Assembly: GCA_034231615.1 (NCBI GenBank)
Contig: CM067315.1
Span: 33,602,156 to 33,666,155, forward strand
DNA length: 64,000 nt
Origin: Meghimatium bilineatum
Taxonomy: Eukaryota > Mollusca > Gastropoda > Stylommatophora > Philomycidae
Direction: 5' to 3'
The stretch's first letter is position 1. Every line of letters starts with the position of its first letter. A program made the position numbers and the translations under genes. Below the pieces are notes generated by a model. The model saw nothing but the letters and a program-made list of their open reading frames with translations. It did no database searches and was not told where the DNA came from. Positions 52,951 to 63,154 of this stretch are shown piece after piece.

Positions 52951-52989
52951 CCATTGTCATTCAATCCTGCCCCATAATTAAACAGGACA

Positions 52990-53640
52990 CTAAATCCCTG
53001 ACGTAAAACTCAAGTAAAGAAAACACTAATTCTTTAACTTAACAGTCAAGTAAAGAAGACAATTTTTCTTCTTTCGTTCACTCTGTGTTTTGTGCGTGTC
53101 ATCCTGATTAATTGTGCGCCTTTTGGCTGGTTGCCTCCATCTTCAGCAAGTTGTTTACTTGGGCAGGACTGTGAGTCTGCCCGAAAAGTCTTAATTTCCA
53201 GCCCCGATGGCTGAACTAAGCCCCATCATCACTTCATGGTGCTGGCCTCGATGGGAAAGAAGACACTAATTGACTTAACAGTCAAGTAAAGAAGACACTA
53301 ATTTCTTGACTTAGCAGTCAAGTAAAGAAGACCAATTTCTTGACTTAATACTCAAGTGAAGAAGACACTAATTCCTTGAGTTAACAATCAAGTAAAGAAT
53401 GCATCAATTCCTTGACTTAACAGTCACGAAGGCATCAATTCCTTGAGTTATCAGTCAAGTAAAGACAATACTAATTCCTTGACTTAACAGTCCATTAAAG
53501 AAGCACTAATTTCTTGATTTAACAGTCAAGTAAAGAAGACATCAATTCCTTGACTTAACAGTCAAGTAAAGAATACATTAATTCCTTGACTTAACAGTCA
53601 AGAAGGCATCAATTCCTTGACTTAACAGTCAAGTATGTAT
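52990..53640. repeat. About 35-bp minisatellite, interrupted
   Basis: Unit CAAGTAAAGAAGACACTAAT plus TCCTTGACTTAACAGT, about 13 copies with deletions. 53065-53262 is an inserted element. Confidence 0.9.
53065..53262 (-). mobile_element. GAA-tailed element inserted in the 35-bp array
   Basis: Starts TTTCTTCTTTCGTTCACTCT (tail on -) and returns to array sequence GAAGACACTAATT at 53263. Related to SINE-F at its tail end. Confidence 0.6.
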
Positions 53641-53850
53641 GTTCGTCCATCACAAGTGAAGATGACCATTATTTTACATCCACTTTTGAAAATTCAGTTA
53701 GAATTATGACCATGCTTAATAGTTTGTAGATGGCTAATGTGCCCTATTTGAGCTGTAAATGTTCTTGGATAGTTTGGACATGGAATGACCACTGTAGGCG
53801 GATTGTGGTCTATCCATGACTTTCAGTGGGAAAACCTTTTCCCTTCAGGT
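53636..53850 (+). repeat. Dispersed repeat shared with 40705-40900
   Basis: GTTCGTCCATCACAAGTGAA, ATGGCTAATGTGCCCTAT and CTTGGATAGTTTGGACAT. Unknown family. Confidence 0.75.
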
Positions 53851-54073
53851 GAATTTTCATGGATGTGAAAATGACTTGCACTGGGGATTTTTATTAAAGT
53901 GAGGAGGAGTTGTGCAAAGCGTCAACCTCTCTCTTGTCGGCCTCATTTGAAACCAGTGGCAAGACGAATCGAGATGACTGGAAGCGGAGTATGATGCAGT
54001 GGATTACCATGGTTTTCTACGTGTCTCACCATGTCCGATGCGGTCCACACCATGTTGCTGGAGTCCGCCTACA

Positions 54074-54291
54074 TTACCCGGTGGGTTGATAAACTATCAT
54101 AGCCTCATGCACGTAAATTCGCAGAATATCAGAGTTTACGAGTAGATGGTTAGACGAGACCTGTATGCTTTTTTGAAACAGTCTCAGCATGACATCACCT
54201 ACTTTATGGCTGCCTAACAGGCTGTCAGTTGAGCGTGGAACCAAAACACGCCTCAGGCAGTCCACTGGTGCTGTGTTCACACGACACGTTA
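54074..54291 (-). other. Open reading frame with weak CENP-X-like segment
   Basis: The - strand frame runs from about 54291 to a stop at 54074, and includes DCLRRVLVPRSTDSLL and then VMLRLFQKSIQVSSNHLL and VNSDILRIYVHEAM. The last part resembles the histone-fold helix pattern of CENP-X/MHF2 (VSxDALxL..ELLxxFVxEA) in spacing and hydrophobics, but DAL is replaced by NHL. A CACAG precedes the frame and a GGTAATG follows near its end, so it could be an exon. The region is GC-richer than its surroundings. It could equally be an old pseudogene or a transposon piece. Low confidence. Confidence 0.22.
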
Positions 54292-54539
54292 GGTCTACTG
54301 TAGTTACATAGTGAGCGATTCAATTTCTTGTTGATACTGAAGTAAATTAGCTCATCACATAAACTTCAAAATTACTATTATAGAATCACTCTTTTATATT
54401 CGAATAGATGTATCCATTTGACAACCACAACCAGTCTGTTCTATAAAGCACACTTGATGCTATCCAGTGACTATGATAATAACACCAACAACTGTCAAGT
54501 AAAGAAGAAAGGAGAGCAGTAGAGAAATGCGGTAACCTA

Positions 54540-54795
54540 ATTGATAATGATGAGCTTGCATATTATCACCGGGTTACAGCGTGCCAAGACCGAAACCATG
54601 TCTGGACACACAAAAACGATTTCTCGCCTGACATGACTGGTCCTCCAGCTGACCCAGCTGTAAATGGGTACCTGCCATATGAGTTGGAGAATGTAAACAC
54701 AGCAAGGAAGGGAACTGGCTACTCAACCCAATAGTTACTGTGTCTTAGTATATGAAGAGATAGCTTCATCCCGACAGCAGGTTGCTGCCATAGGA
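54540..54795 (+). mobile_element. SINE-E copy
   Basis: TATTATCACCGGGTTACAGC, CCAGCTGTAAATGGGTACCT and CAAGGAAGGGAACTGGCTAC match 29642-29925 reversed. Confidence 0.78.
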
Positions 54796-54839
54796 TGACC
54801 TACTTTTGAAGAAGGAAAAGCATTACCACCTTGAAAATC

Positions 54840-54950
54840 TTGCCACTCATGTGTATAAAGTCACTCAAGTATACAAAGTCACTCGTGTACAGAGTCGCTC
54901 AAACGTGTACAGTCATTATAAAGTTACTCATGTGTACAGTCCATCATTAA
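54840..54950. repeat. 17-19-bp minisatellite, left part
   Basis: CACTCATGTGTACAGAGT-type units. The array continues at 56340-56470 and 56750-56820; an RTE-2 copy separates them. Confidence 0.85.
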
Positions 54951-54954
54951 AAGT

Positions 54955-56345
54955 GCTGAAAGTTAAACAAGGAAACATAACAGAAGGGAAGCATATCTTA
55001 CATAGATGGAAGGAATACTGCAGTGAGATGTATAATGACCCAAGAAAAACCAAACGATAAACAAATATGAAAAGCCCCCAGGCAATGATGGCCTAACAAC
55101 AGAAATGATACACACAGGCGGCGAGGCCGGAATCAAGATTTACCACAAACTCTGCTGCAAAATATGGGAAAGCAGCACATGGCTGGAGGAATGGATAAAA
55201 ATTTGCTCTAACTACTGAACTATAGCCCTTATAAGTCAAGCAAGTAAAATAATGTTAAACATCATAATGCAAAGAATCAAACAGAAATTAGAGATGGAGA
55301 TAAACGAAACACAGGCCGGCTTTAGATCGGGCAGAGGAACAAGAGATCACATCCTTAACATGAGATTGAGGAACTTTACCAAGATCAAAAGACCGCAGTG
55401 AAGTTAGAGGGTGATCTCTCAGAGTGGTTTGAGGTACAGAGTAGAGTAAGGCAGGGATGCACACTCTCCCCATACCTGTTCAACAACTACGCAGAAAATA
55501 TAATGAGGAATGTGAGAGAAGACATACACAACGCTGACTACCATGCTTTAAACATCAGTGGATTCGAAATCCAGGAACTACACTACGCAGACAACACAGT
55601 GCTTCTTTTAAATGATATAAAGGGATTGGAACAACTAATCAAGAACACAAAAAATATAGCGAATCACAAAACTTGTATTTAAACACGCAAAAAACAAAAA
55701 TCATGTCAACAGATATAACAACATAACAACCAAAAATCAGAATAGACAATACAGAGAAAGAATGTGTGGATAAATTTGTATACTTAGGAGCAAACATCAA
55801 CAGGAGACTTTATGACAGAAATAAGAAAGAGATTAGCAATGGCATATTGTAAAATAACACGGTTGAAAAAAATATGGAAAAACAACAAAATAGAAAACGA
55901 AACTGCTAATGTTACGAACTCTTATTTTTCCGGTTGCAACATACAGCTGTGAAACATGGACCCTAAGTAAAACAGCGGCAAAGAAGATAACGCCTTTTAG
56001 CTGAAATTCTACAGGAAGATACTTAGAATATCATGGAAGGAAAAAATCAGAAACTCTGATATTATAAACACATTGAAGATTCCAGAGTGTTGGTTACTAA
56101 ACACAATAACAAAAAGAAAACTACACCTGTTTGGTCATATAAAGAGACACAACTGCTTAGACAAATAATGGAGGGAAGAGTACTTGGGAAGAGGAGAAAG
56201 GGCAGACCAAGAAGACGATGACTGACGACATTAAAGATAACGAATACATCACTAGAAAATGCAAGCCGCTTCACCCAAGTCAGAGAGAGGTTCAGAGAAT
56301 TCATTGGGAAGACAATGTTCTAGAAGGAATACGTCACATGACATG
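54955..56345 (+). mobile_element. RTE-2 LINE, longest copy, inserted in a minisatellite
   Basis: Begins ILHRWKEYCSEMYNDPRK (pre-RT), then a PPGNDGLTTEMI region, ALISQASKIMLNIIMQRI, EINETQAGFRSGRGTRDHI, and RVRQGCTLSPYLFN. The catalytic box reads YADN instead of YADD. The post-RT region and the end RERFREFIGKTMF follow. Frameshifts are frequent. The ORF2 5' part with the endonuclease is absent. Confidence 0.85.
55398..55682 (+). pseudogene. RTE-2 RT palm fragment, catalytic Asp lost
   Basis: 94 open codons, SEWFEVQSRVRQGCTLSPYL to NIANHKTCI. The catalytic YxDD box is YADN, which would abolish polymerase metal binding. Confidence 0.82.
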
Positions 56346-56470
56346 TACAGAGTTACTCATGTGTACAGAGTTACTCTTATGTACAGTTACTCTTGTGTAC
56401 AGAGTCACTCATGTGTACAGTCACTTATAAAGTTACTCGTGTACAGAGTTACTCATGTGTACAGAATCAT
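56335..56470. repeat. 17-19-bp minisatellite, right part
   Basis: ACAGAGTTACTCATGTGTAC-type units directly after the RTE-2 end; short continuation at 56750-56820. Confidence 0.85.
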
Positions 56471-56489
56471 AAGTGTCAACTAGTATGGA

Positions 56490-56580
56490 TTATGGCCCTC
56501 CCCCCCCCCCCCCCCAAAAAAAACCCCCAGTAAAAAAAATCAAATTTAAAAAAAATTATATTTTTTTAAATAAAAAAAAG
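56490..56580. repeat. Poly(C) then poly(A)/poly(T) low complexity
   Basis: C17 or so at 56498-56514, followed by A-rich and T-rich runs. The length is unreliable in any assembly. Confidence 0.8.
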
Positions 56581-56999
56581 GTCATTTGGTGTTAAGTCTT
56601 GGTTAATTACTGCTAATGCGGAACTTTTTATCTCGCATGCACATATTGATGGGCAAAGAAAGTTTTTTGTTGCTAAAAAAGGACATTTTAATTTAAATAT
56701 GGAAATAATTTGTTAAAAACAGACTTATGGAAAAATAAGTCGACAGCTATGAATCACTCATGTACACAGAGTCACTCAAGGTGTACAAAGTCACTCATAT
56801 GTACAGTCACTAATGCACAAACAGAAAAAAGTATTGACCCAATTATCTTTTTGTTTATTCATGAATTATCTATGAAAATGACATGACATTGGTATTGTTT
56901 GTTATGTTATGAGGCATAAAAAAAATGATTATTCAAGTAAATAAATCCTTTTTCCATTGAAGTCTATAAACAGACCCATGTAGACTATTATTCTATAAA

Positions 57000-57500
57000 C
57001 TGGGTCCTGACAGTACCTGTCTACAAATTGTGATCCACATACTGCTCTGCAGACCACAAATGTATAAACTGGATCCTACAGATGGTCAGTCTATAAACTG
57101 GGTCCTACAGATGAACATTCTAGAAACTGATCCCTGCATACTGCAGTTACTAACTGGCCATTGCTAATCATCAATCCACCAACTGATCACTGCAAACCAC
57201 CATTCAACAAATTAGGCATTGTAGCCTATCGGTCTAACTTGGCCCTGCAGTCTATAAGCTTGGCAGTGCAACCTATCAGTCTACAAACTTGGCTCTTGAG
57301 ACTGTCTACAAACTTGGCTCTTCAGACTATCTGTCTACAAACTTGGCTCTTCAGACTATTGGTCTACAAACTTGGCTCTTCAGACAATATGTCTACAAAC
57401 TTGGCTCTTCAGACTATAGGTCTACAAACTTGGCTCTTCAGACTATAGTCTGACCACTGCAGACCACCAGTCTATCTACAAACTGATCCCTGCAGACCAC
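57000..57500. repeat. 29-bp minisatellite with decayed edges
   Basis: Core unit GTCTACAAACTTGGCTCTTC plus AGACTATCT at 57280-57450. Edges carry ACTGxTCCTxCAGA variants. Since 29 is not a multiple of 3, the frame rotates from unit to unit. Confidence 0.9.
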
Positions 57501-57982
57501 AGTCTACTAGCTACCACTGCAGATCACCAATCTACAGAATTGCCTGAATAAACTACCAGTATGCAAACTTTCAATACACAATGTCTATCAGTATGCAAAC
57601 TTGCTCACTTTCAATACACAATGTCTATATTGCACATCCAAATATTGCACAGTATCAAAACACGTCACAGTAACGATCATACATCATATCACTAAGATTA
57701 GCAAATAGAATTATTATATAACAGATATATAACTGATATGTAACAGATAAAAAGTAATGAGCAAATATTGAGTATAAAATAATGATTATGTAACAGCTAA
57801 AAATAACATGACCATTCTCTATGTCAGAGGGGCTATTGAGACAGTTGAATAGTCCTAACTTGTGGAAACTATTCCATGTTCATTGCTCAGATGTTGAAAT
57901 TGGTACTTTTAATGAAGAAATCACTCGTTAAAGTAATTGCTCACCTCAGTACAATTTTTCATGCAAGAGGACTGACTAATAT
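57500..57982. other. No recognised gene
   Basis: A small direct repeat TTTCAATACACAATGTCTAT (57568 and 57608). Otherwise AT-rich. Confidence 0.45.
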
Positions 57983-58370
57983 TAAAGTGAAACCTCTCTA
58001 TAGCTAATACATTTTTAGCAAATTTCCCTATTTAACAACACTTTAAAAAATCCCCAATCTTCTTCTTCTTCTGCGTTTGTTCTCAAACTCTTGCAGATTA
58101 GCAGGATGTAGTCCGGAGAACGGAATGTGTTGTGTCATGGTTTACAACATTGCTGCGATATCTGCGCCTTTTAGCCTGACACATCCGACTTCAGCATGGC
58201 TTTGGGTCACTGACCCTATATGGGATGGGACAGCCAACTCCATCCCATAACCTTCTTAGTCGCCTTTTACGACATGCGTGGAAGGTAAACAGTGTTGCTA
58301 TTTTTTGCTCCCCTTTTGGACCCTGGCAACACACAGGCAAAAAAATCCACAATTATATTTATTCTTTATA
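57983..58370 (-). mobile_element. Pogo-like MITE half, split by SINE-A
   Basis: CTCTCTATAGC to ATCCCCAAT, then (after the SINE) CAATTATATTTATTCTTTAT, is half of the MITE in reverse orientation. It abuts the complete MITE 58371-58541. Confidence 0.75.
58059..58339 (-). mobile_element. SINE-A, full-length copy in a MITE
   Basis: Target duplication AAAAAATCCCCAAT (58045-58058) against AAAAAATCCACAAT (58340-58353). (TTC)n tail at the low end, ACACACAGGC at the far end. 281 bases. Confidence 0.93.
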
Positions 58371-58541
58371 CAGTGGAATCCCATTACAACAACTATGTCC
58401 GGATGGACAAAATATGCATTTAATAACAGACATTCACTACATACAATACAAACATAGAATAAATATAATTGGGGATTTTGAAAAGTATTGTTGTATAGGG
58501 AAATATGTTATAAAAGAATGCGCTATAGAGGGATTCAACTG
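58371..58541. mobile_element. Pogo/Tigger-like MITE, complete, TA duplication
   Basis: CAGTGGAATCCC at the start and GGGATTCAACTG at the end form terminal inverted repeats, flanked by TA on both sides. 171 bases, no coding. Nearby ends carry ATAAC/TTATAA steps as usual for this group. Confidence 0.88.
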
Positions 58542-58642
58542 TACTGTACATGGAGAGTTTCTGTTATTACATACATATTTAATCAGTTAGGACCATGTTG
58601 GGATTTGGCTGTATATATTTGAGCTCCACATAAGAAATAAAG

Positions 58643-58735
58643 GTCGCCCGTGTGTTGACGGGGGCCGAAAGGGGAGCAAAGAATATCAACACTGTTTACC
58701 TTCCACGTATGTTGTAAAAGGCATCCAACTCAAAC
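58643..58735 (+). mobile_element. SINE-A 5' fragment
   Basis: GCCCGTGTGTTGACGGGGGC, GAAAGGGGAGCAAAGAATAT and TTTACCTTCCACGTATGT. Shows the true 5' end of the family. Confidence 0.8.
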
Positions 58736-58854
58736 ATCCAACAATCTACATGACTACAAAATGACAATTAATAAACAGTATTTTTGTACAATGTTACCAA
58801 TGTCAAACGTGGCCCTTGATAAAGACACTAACAACAACAACAAAAATCAGTGTG

Positions 58855-59155
58855 TAAAATGAGATGTTTGAGGAAAACTAAATGTAACCAGACGAGACCA
58901 ACAGAGCATTGAAGATATACGAAAATAAAGACCATCTCAAGCCAAGGCTTCATTGAGAGAAAGCAAACAAGGTGGTTTGGCCACACAATGAGAATGGAAC
59001 CAGCCTTCATTAATAGAACAGTAGAAGATTGAGCTGCAAGGCACGAGGAAGACCAAGAACTAAATAGGTTAGATTAGAACAAAAACAGAAACCGTAGAGA
59101 GACACAGGCTGACCATGGCCAATGCAACCAAATTTGGCCAAAGACAGAAAACTCC
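58855..59155 (+). mobile_element. LINE post-RT fragment
   Basis: TRWFGHTMRMEPAFINR and a GxARHEEDQELN stretch on +. RTE-like, decayed. Confidence 0.65.
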
Positions 59156-59237
59156 AACTTACACCCCACAACACTTAAAAGAACAAGTGGAAACAGCAAT
59201 AAATAGATAGATATATAGAATTTGGATTATAGAATTC

Positions 59238-59447
59238 GTCTGGCCCTGTGGCGAAGTGGTACAGAAAGCTTCTTTGACGGCCAAGGTACCGAGTTTGATC
59301 CCTCCACAGGCATTTGAGCATCCGGACCTTTCAGAAAGTAATGGCAAACTACTGAACATTTATATTGTCTAGAAAATCACTACAGCTAAAAAATGCTGGG
59401 TTGATGGCTATGTCCTGAATAGGATATGCTACAAATTTTTTTTTAAA
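59238..59447 (+). mobile_element. SINE-C, complete tRNA-derived SINE
   Basis: Flanked by TATAGAATTC (59228-59237 and 59448-59457). The head has TGGCGAAGTGG (A box) and GAGTTTGATCC (B-box variant). The body is shared with 28300-28466. Ends in a T-rich tail. Confidence 0.9.
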
Positions 59448-59534
59448 TATAGAATTCTGAGTATGATGAGTTTAGAAATCAACTGAAAAATACCTAGAAC
59501 ATAGAAATACATAGAACATATTTCAATAAATATT

Positions 59535-59725
59535 CTAAAAGTACCGTAACACAAATGGTAAATATAAAATAAAGATTGATAAAGCAATGGCCAAAAGTAG
59601 CACAAATTGTGAATATAAAAGAAAGATTGATAATGTAATGGCCAAAAGTAACACAAATAGTGAATATAAAATATATATTAATTACGTAACTGTTAAAAGT
59701 AACAAATAGTAAATATAAAATAATT
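59535..59725. repeat. 51-bp minisatellite, 3-4 copies
   Basis: Unit GTGAATATAAAAGAAAGATT plus GATAATGTAATGGCCAAAAG and TAACACAAATA. Confidence 0.88.
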
Positions 59726-60940
59726 GATTGCACTTTCTCCATTTGCCGCTGCTCATAATAACGGTAGGGCCTACATAGTTGATAGAAGACACATGATTAG
59801 TCATGTGATTTTTTGGTACTTTACGGGAATCAGTGGCCATGTAATGTTTCCACAGTCCAACTTTTTAATGTTATACACAAAACATTTCAAGATCTGGTAT
59901 AATTTGTGCATCTTTCATGTCATCACAGAAATCTCACATGACTAGCAGAGCTAGCTGACTAGCCACCACTAAAACTGGGTAAATAAATTGCAGATGTCTG
60001 TTTACTGAGCTTATCAGCAACAGATAAAGACGCTGTAAGTTTGTTACAAACTCGATGACTGCTATAACAAGAAAAGATTTCCAGTCAGGATCATCATCTA
60101 ACCACCCATCCTCATGAACCATTCTGCACCAACACCCAACCCCTCTCCAAAGTATGCCTCTACCAAACATTGGCAACACTGTCCCTAACTCTAACCCCAC
60201 CTTTGAAACCAGCCCAGCCGTAAACCCCCCCTAACTGTAAATACCCTCACAAACACTAAAAAATGCCGTATTTCCTCCCAGCGATATTTGTCAACTGTGC
60301 ACTAACAAAGGGACATAATAAGCATACCAACAATGTTTATTTGCCCCTACTGCATTTCATAACATAAATTAGGTTTAAATTTGTGCGAACTATGGTTTGT
60401 TCTATTAAAAATGTTACCACTGATTCCTGTAATTAATCAATTTTTTTTAGAAATTGATGATTTGTCACAAGTAATTCTGTTATGCCCAATTTATAAAATC
60501 CTCAAGACATAGGTTCTACAGATTGGTCACACATGTTAATAATCTTGGATGATCTGAGCATTTCATTGACTGCCAACATAATAAATACTCAAATTGACCA
60601 ATGAAAAGTATCGGGGTTACCAGAGTTTGGCCATTTTTAAATGCTACCGCCCATGAAACACGTTTTTGGTCATTTTCACTCTTTTGTCAACTTCCTGGAA
60701 AACCTGGCTCAGATCAGCCAAGATGAGTGATGCAGTGTGACCATTCCACCAGACATAAAATGCCCATAAAAATGCTGTGGTCCCCAGGAGGCCATATGGC
60801 AGATATTAGAACCACTGATCTCCAATATCATAAACATATAAAGAATCACTGTTGTCATCTATTGGTATGACAAATATCTAGAATGCCTGTATGCCATCTC
60901 AAACAGAAACACCCCCTTTATGAGTGAATATGGCAAATCT
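59726..60940. other. Long stretch without recognised gene or repeat
   Basis: Stops in all frames. 60110-60240 is C-rich on + (CCCAACCCCTCTCC, TAACCCCACC). No tandem structure. One of the few long unique-looking parts. Confidence 0.45.
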
Positions 60941-60944
60941 ATCT

Positions 60945-61315
60945 ATGTGACTTGTCCTTTACAGAATATTGGCCACTCCGTAAGCTTCTCATTTCTGTGC
61001 AAGCTGTTCAACGTCTTCTAGTGTCATTTTCAGAAGGTCTTCAAATTCCTGTGTCAATCATAGTCTTAGTTTGCCTCATGTTCTCTGTCCTGGAACATTT
61101 CCCTCCATGAGTAATCTTTCTAACCGATTGTGTCTTCTTATATGTCCAAAATATGTTATCTTGCCTTTTTTGATAGTTTTAAGGAGCCAGTATTCCTCAT
61201 GTTCAGATCTTTGCATTTGTACTTTTCTTTTTTCTGTCCATAATATTCTTAGGACTTTCTATAACATTTCATTTCGTATGGCAATATTTTCTTTTTCATT
61301 GTGGATGCCATCTTC
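60945..61315 (-). mobile_element. RTE-3 LINE 3' end
   Basis: Longest copy of the family seen at 1140-1395: the MEGKVxxKR region and an FWTYKKTQSVRKI stretch on -. A LINE-B tail scrap (CTTCTTCTCGTTCGCAGTTC, 61312-61331) abuts it. Confidence 0.72.
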
Positions 61316-61376
61316 TTCTCGTTCGCAGTTCAACATATCTACACAGCAAGTGTGGATGTCATAATATAGCACATAG

Positions 61377-61379
<3 letters not shown>

Positions 61380-61433
<54 letters not shown>
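61380..61433. repeat. (TA)n microsatellite
   Basis: About 26 TA repeats. Confidence 0.98.
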
Positions 61434-61435
<2 letters not shown>

Positions 61436-61609
61436 ACAATAGCTAAGCTAAAGAATGTATATAATAAATTAATTACATGTAAAATATTGCACTGAACAAG
61501 AGCATCAAGATGCTCTGTAATTTATGCTAACTGATACAATGTGTAAAATGAGTATCAGAACTGGAATAATAGTCATTTATTTATATATGGATAATATTAG
61601 AGATACGTT

Positions 61610-62065
61610 GATGAGTGTAGGTGCTTATGCCATGTTTGGAAAAATAAAATGGATATCTGTTAGTGCATGTGATGATTAGAATATTCTTATTCTTCAGCGT
61701 TCATTCTCAAACTCCCACTGCATCACCCTTGTAGCAGGACCATGATGCTACTAGATTTCCAGCAGGATGTAGTCCAGAGAATGGAAATGTGTTGTGTTGC
61801 TGTTTAATTTGCACCAATGTCCAGGCACATCCATCTTCAGCCGAGATTAGAATATAAAATGGATATCAGTGAGTGTATGTGATGATTAGAACGATGAAAT
61901 GGATATTGGTGAGTGTATGTGATTGATTGGAATGATAAAATGGATATTGGTGAATGTTTGTGATGATTGGAATGATAAAATGGATATTGGTGAATGTTTG
62001 TGATGATTGGAATGATAAAATGGATATTGGTGAATGTTTGTGATGAATGGAATGGAAATGGGCAT
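61610..62065. repeat. 40-bp minisatellite, split by SINE-B
   Basis: Unit GAATGATAAAATGGATATTG plus GTGAATGTTTGTGATGATTG. A first unit at 61640-61684 is separated by the SINE-B insertion. Shares GAATGATAAAAT and TGTGATGATTG with the 36-bp array at 62390-63110. Confidence 0.9.
61685..61844 (-). mobile_element. SINE-B, complete with 11-bp duplication
   Basis: Flanked by GATTAGAATAT (61674-61684, 61845-61855), inside the 40-bp array. Tail TCTTATTCTTCAGCG at the low end, TTCAGCCGA at the far end; 160 bases give the family length. Confidence 0.92.
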
Positions 62066-62094
62066 CCAACTGGTATATGATTTGTATCATTTTT

Positions 62095-62235
62095 TCTGTT
62101 TGTTATCACACTCCTGCAGGAACTCTCTTCCTGCAGGACAATGGACATACTAGACTTCCAGCAGTAAGTGGTTCAGAGAACAAATATGTATTGTGTCATA
62201 TTTGCCAATGACCCGATAATTCTACTTAGGCAGAG
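62095..62235 (-). mobile_element. SINE-B copy, decayed
   Basis: TCACACTCCTGCAGGAACTC, ACTAGACTTCCAGCAG and TATGTATTGTGTCATATTTG, then CCAATGACCCGATAAT. Confidence 0.7.
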
Positions 62236-62284
62236 GTAACTATAAAGTTCTGTGTTTTTGTCACTTCTACTAAATATTGGATGT

Positions 62285-62385
62285 CTGAAGCCATATCACT
62301 AGTAGGAGAGCTGTACGAGAGAACTGGTCCACAACTTCAAAGCTAACCATGTTAAACTTGATTGACCCTTTTGTTACAGTCAGCA
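62285..62385 (+). mobile_element. SINE-G body fragment
   Basis: GAGAGCTGTACGAGAGAACT and AGCTAACCATGTTAAACTTG pair with 32770-32850. Confidence 0.6.
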
Positions 62386-62389
62386 TGGG

Positions 62390-63110
62390 TATATGTGATG
62401 ATTAGATTAATAAAATAAATATCAATGGGTATGCATGGAATGATGATTGTAGTGATAACATTGACATGGATATATGTGACGATTGGAATGATAAAATTGA
62501 CATGAGTATATGTGACGATTGGAATGATAAAATTGACATGAGTATATGTGATGATTGGAATGATGAAATTGACATGAGTATATGTGATGATTGGAATGAT
62601 AAAATTGACATGAGTATATGTGACGATTGGAATGATAAAATTGACATGAGTATATGTGACGATTGGAATGATGAAATTGACATGAGTATATGTGATGATT
62701 GGAATGATGAAATTGACATGAGTATATGTGATGATTGGAATGATAAAATTGACATGAGTATATGTGATGATTGGAATGATAAAATTGACATGGATATTGG
62801 TTAGCGTATGTGATGTTTGGAATAATAAAATGGACATCAGTGAGTGATGATTGGAATAAAATAAATATGGATGTGATGATTGGATTCATAGTTGCCATGG
62901 GTATATATAATGACTGAATTAATAAAATTAACATAAATGGTTATGTGATGATTGGAATGATGAAACGAACATTCATGAATATATGTGATGATTAGAATGA
63001 TAAACTTGACATAAGTATATGTGATGAATTGAATGATAAAATTCATATTCATGAGTATATGTGATGATTGGAATCGTAAAATAGACATAGAATGGTATAC
63101 ATAGTGATTT
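62390..63110. repeat. 36-bp minisatellite
   Basis: Unit GATTGGAATGATAAAATTGA plus CATGAGTATATGTGAC/T. The core 62466-62800 is regular; edges are irregular. Opposite-strand long frames are by-products of the 36-base period. Confidence 0.95.
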
Positions 63111-63154
63111 TTAAATATTAAAAAACAGGATTAAATAACAGTTCTATGTTGAAC

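Noticed and set aside
59429..59742. 75- and 82-codon - strand frames
   Set aside because: Made by the 51-base repeat of NxxFIFTICVTFGH-like units; no gene features.
62402..62934. Four long frames on both strands
   Set aside because: All arise from the 36-base array (SQSSHILMSI-type repeats) and differ only in frame.
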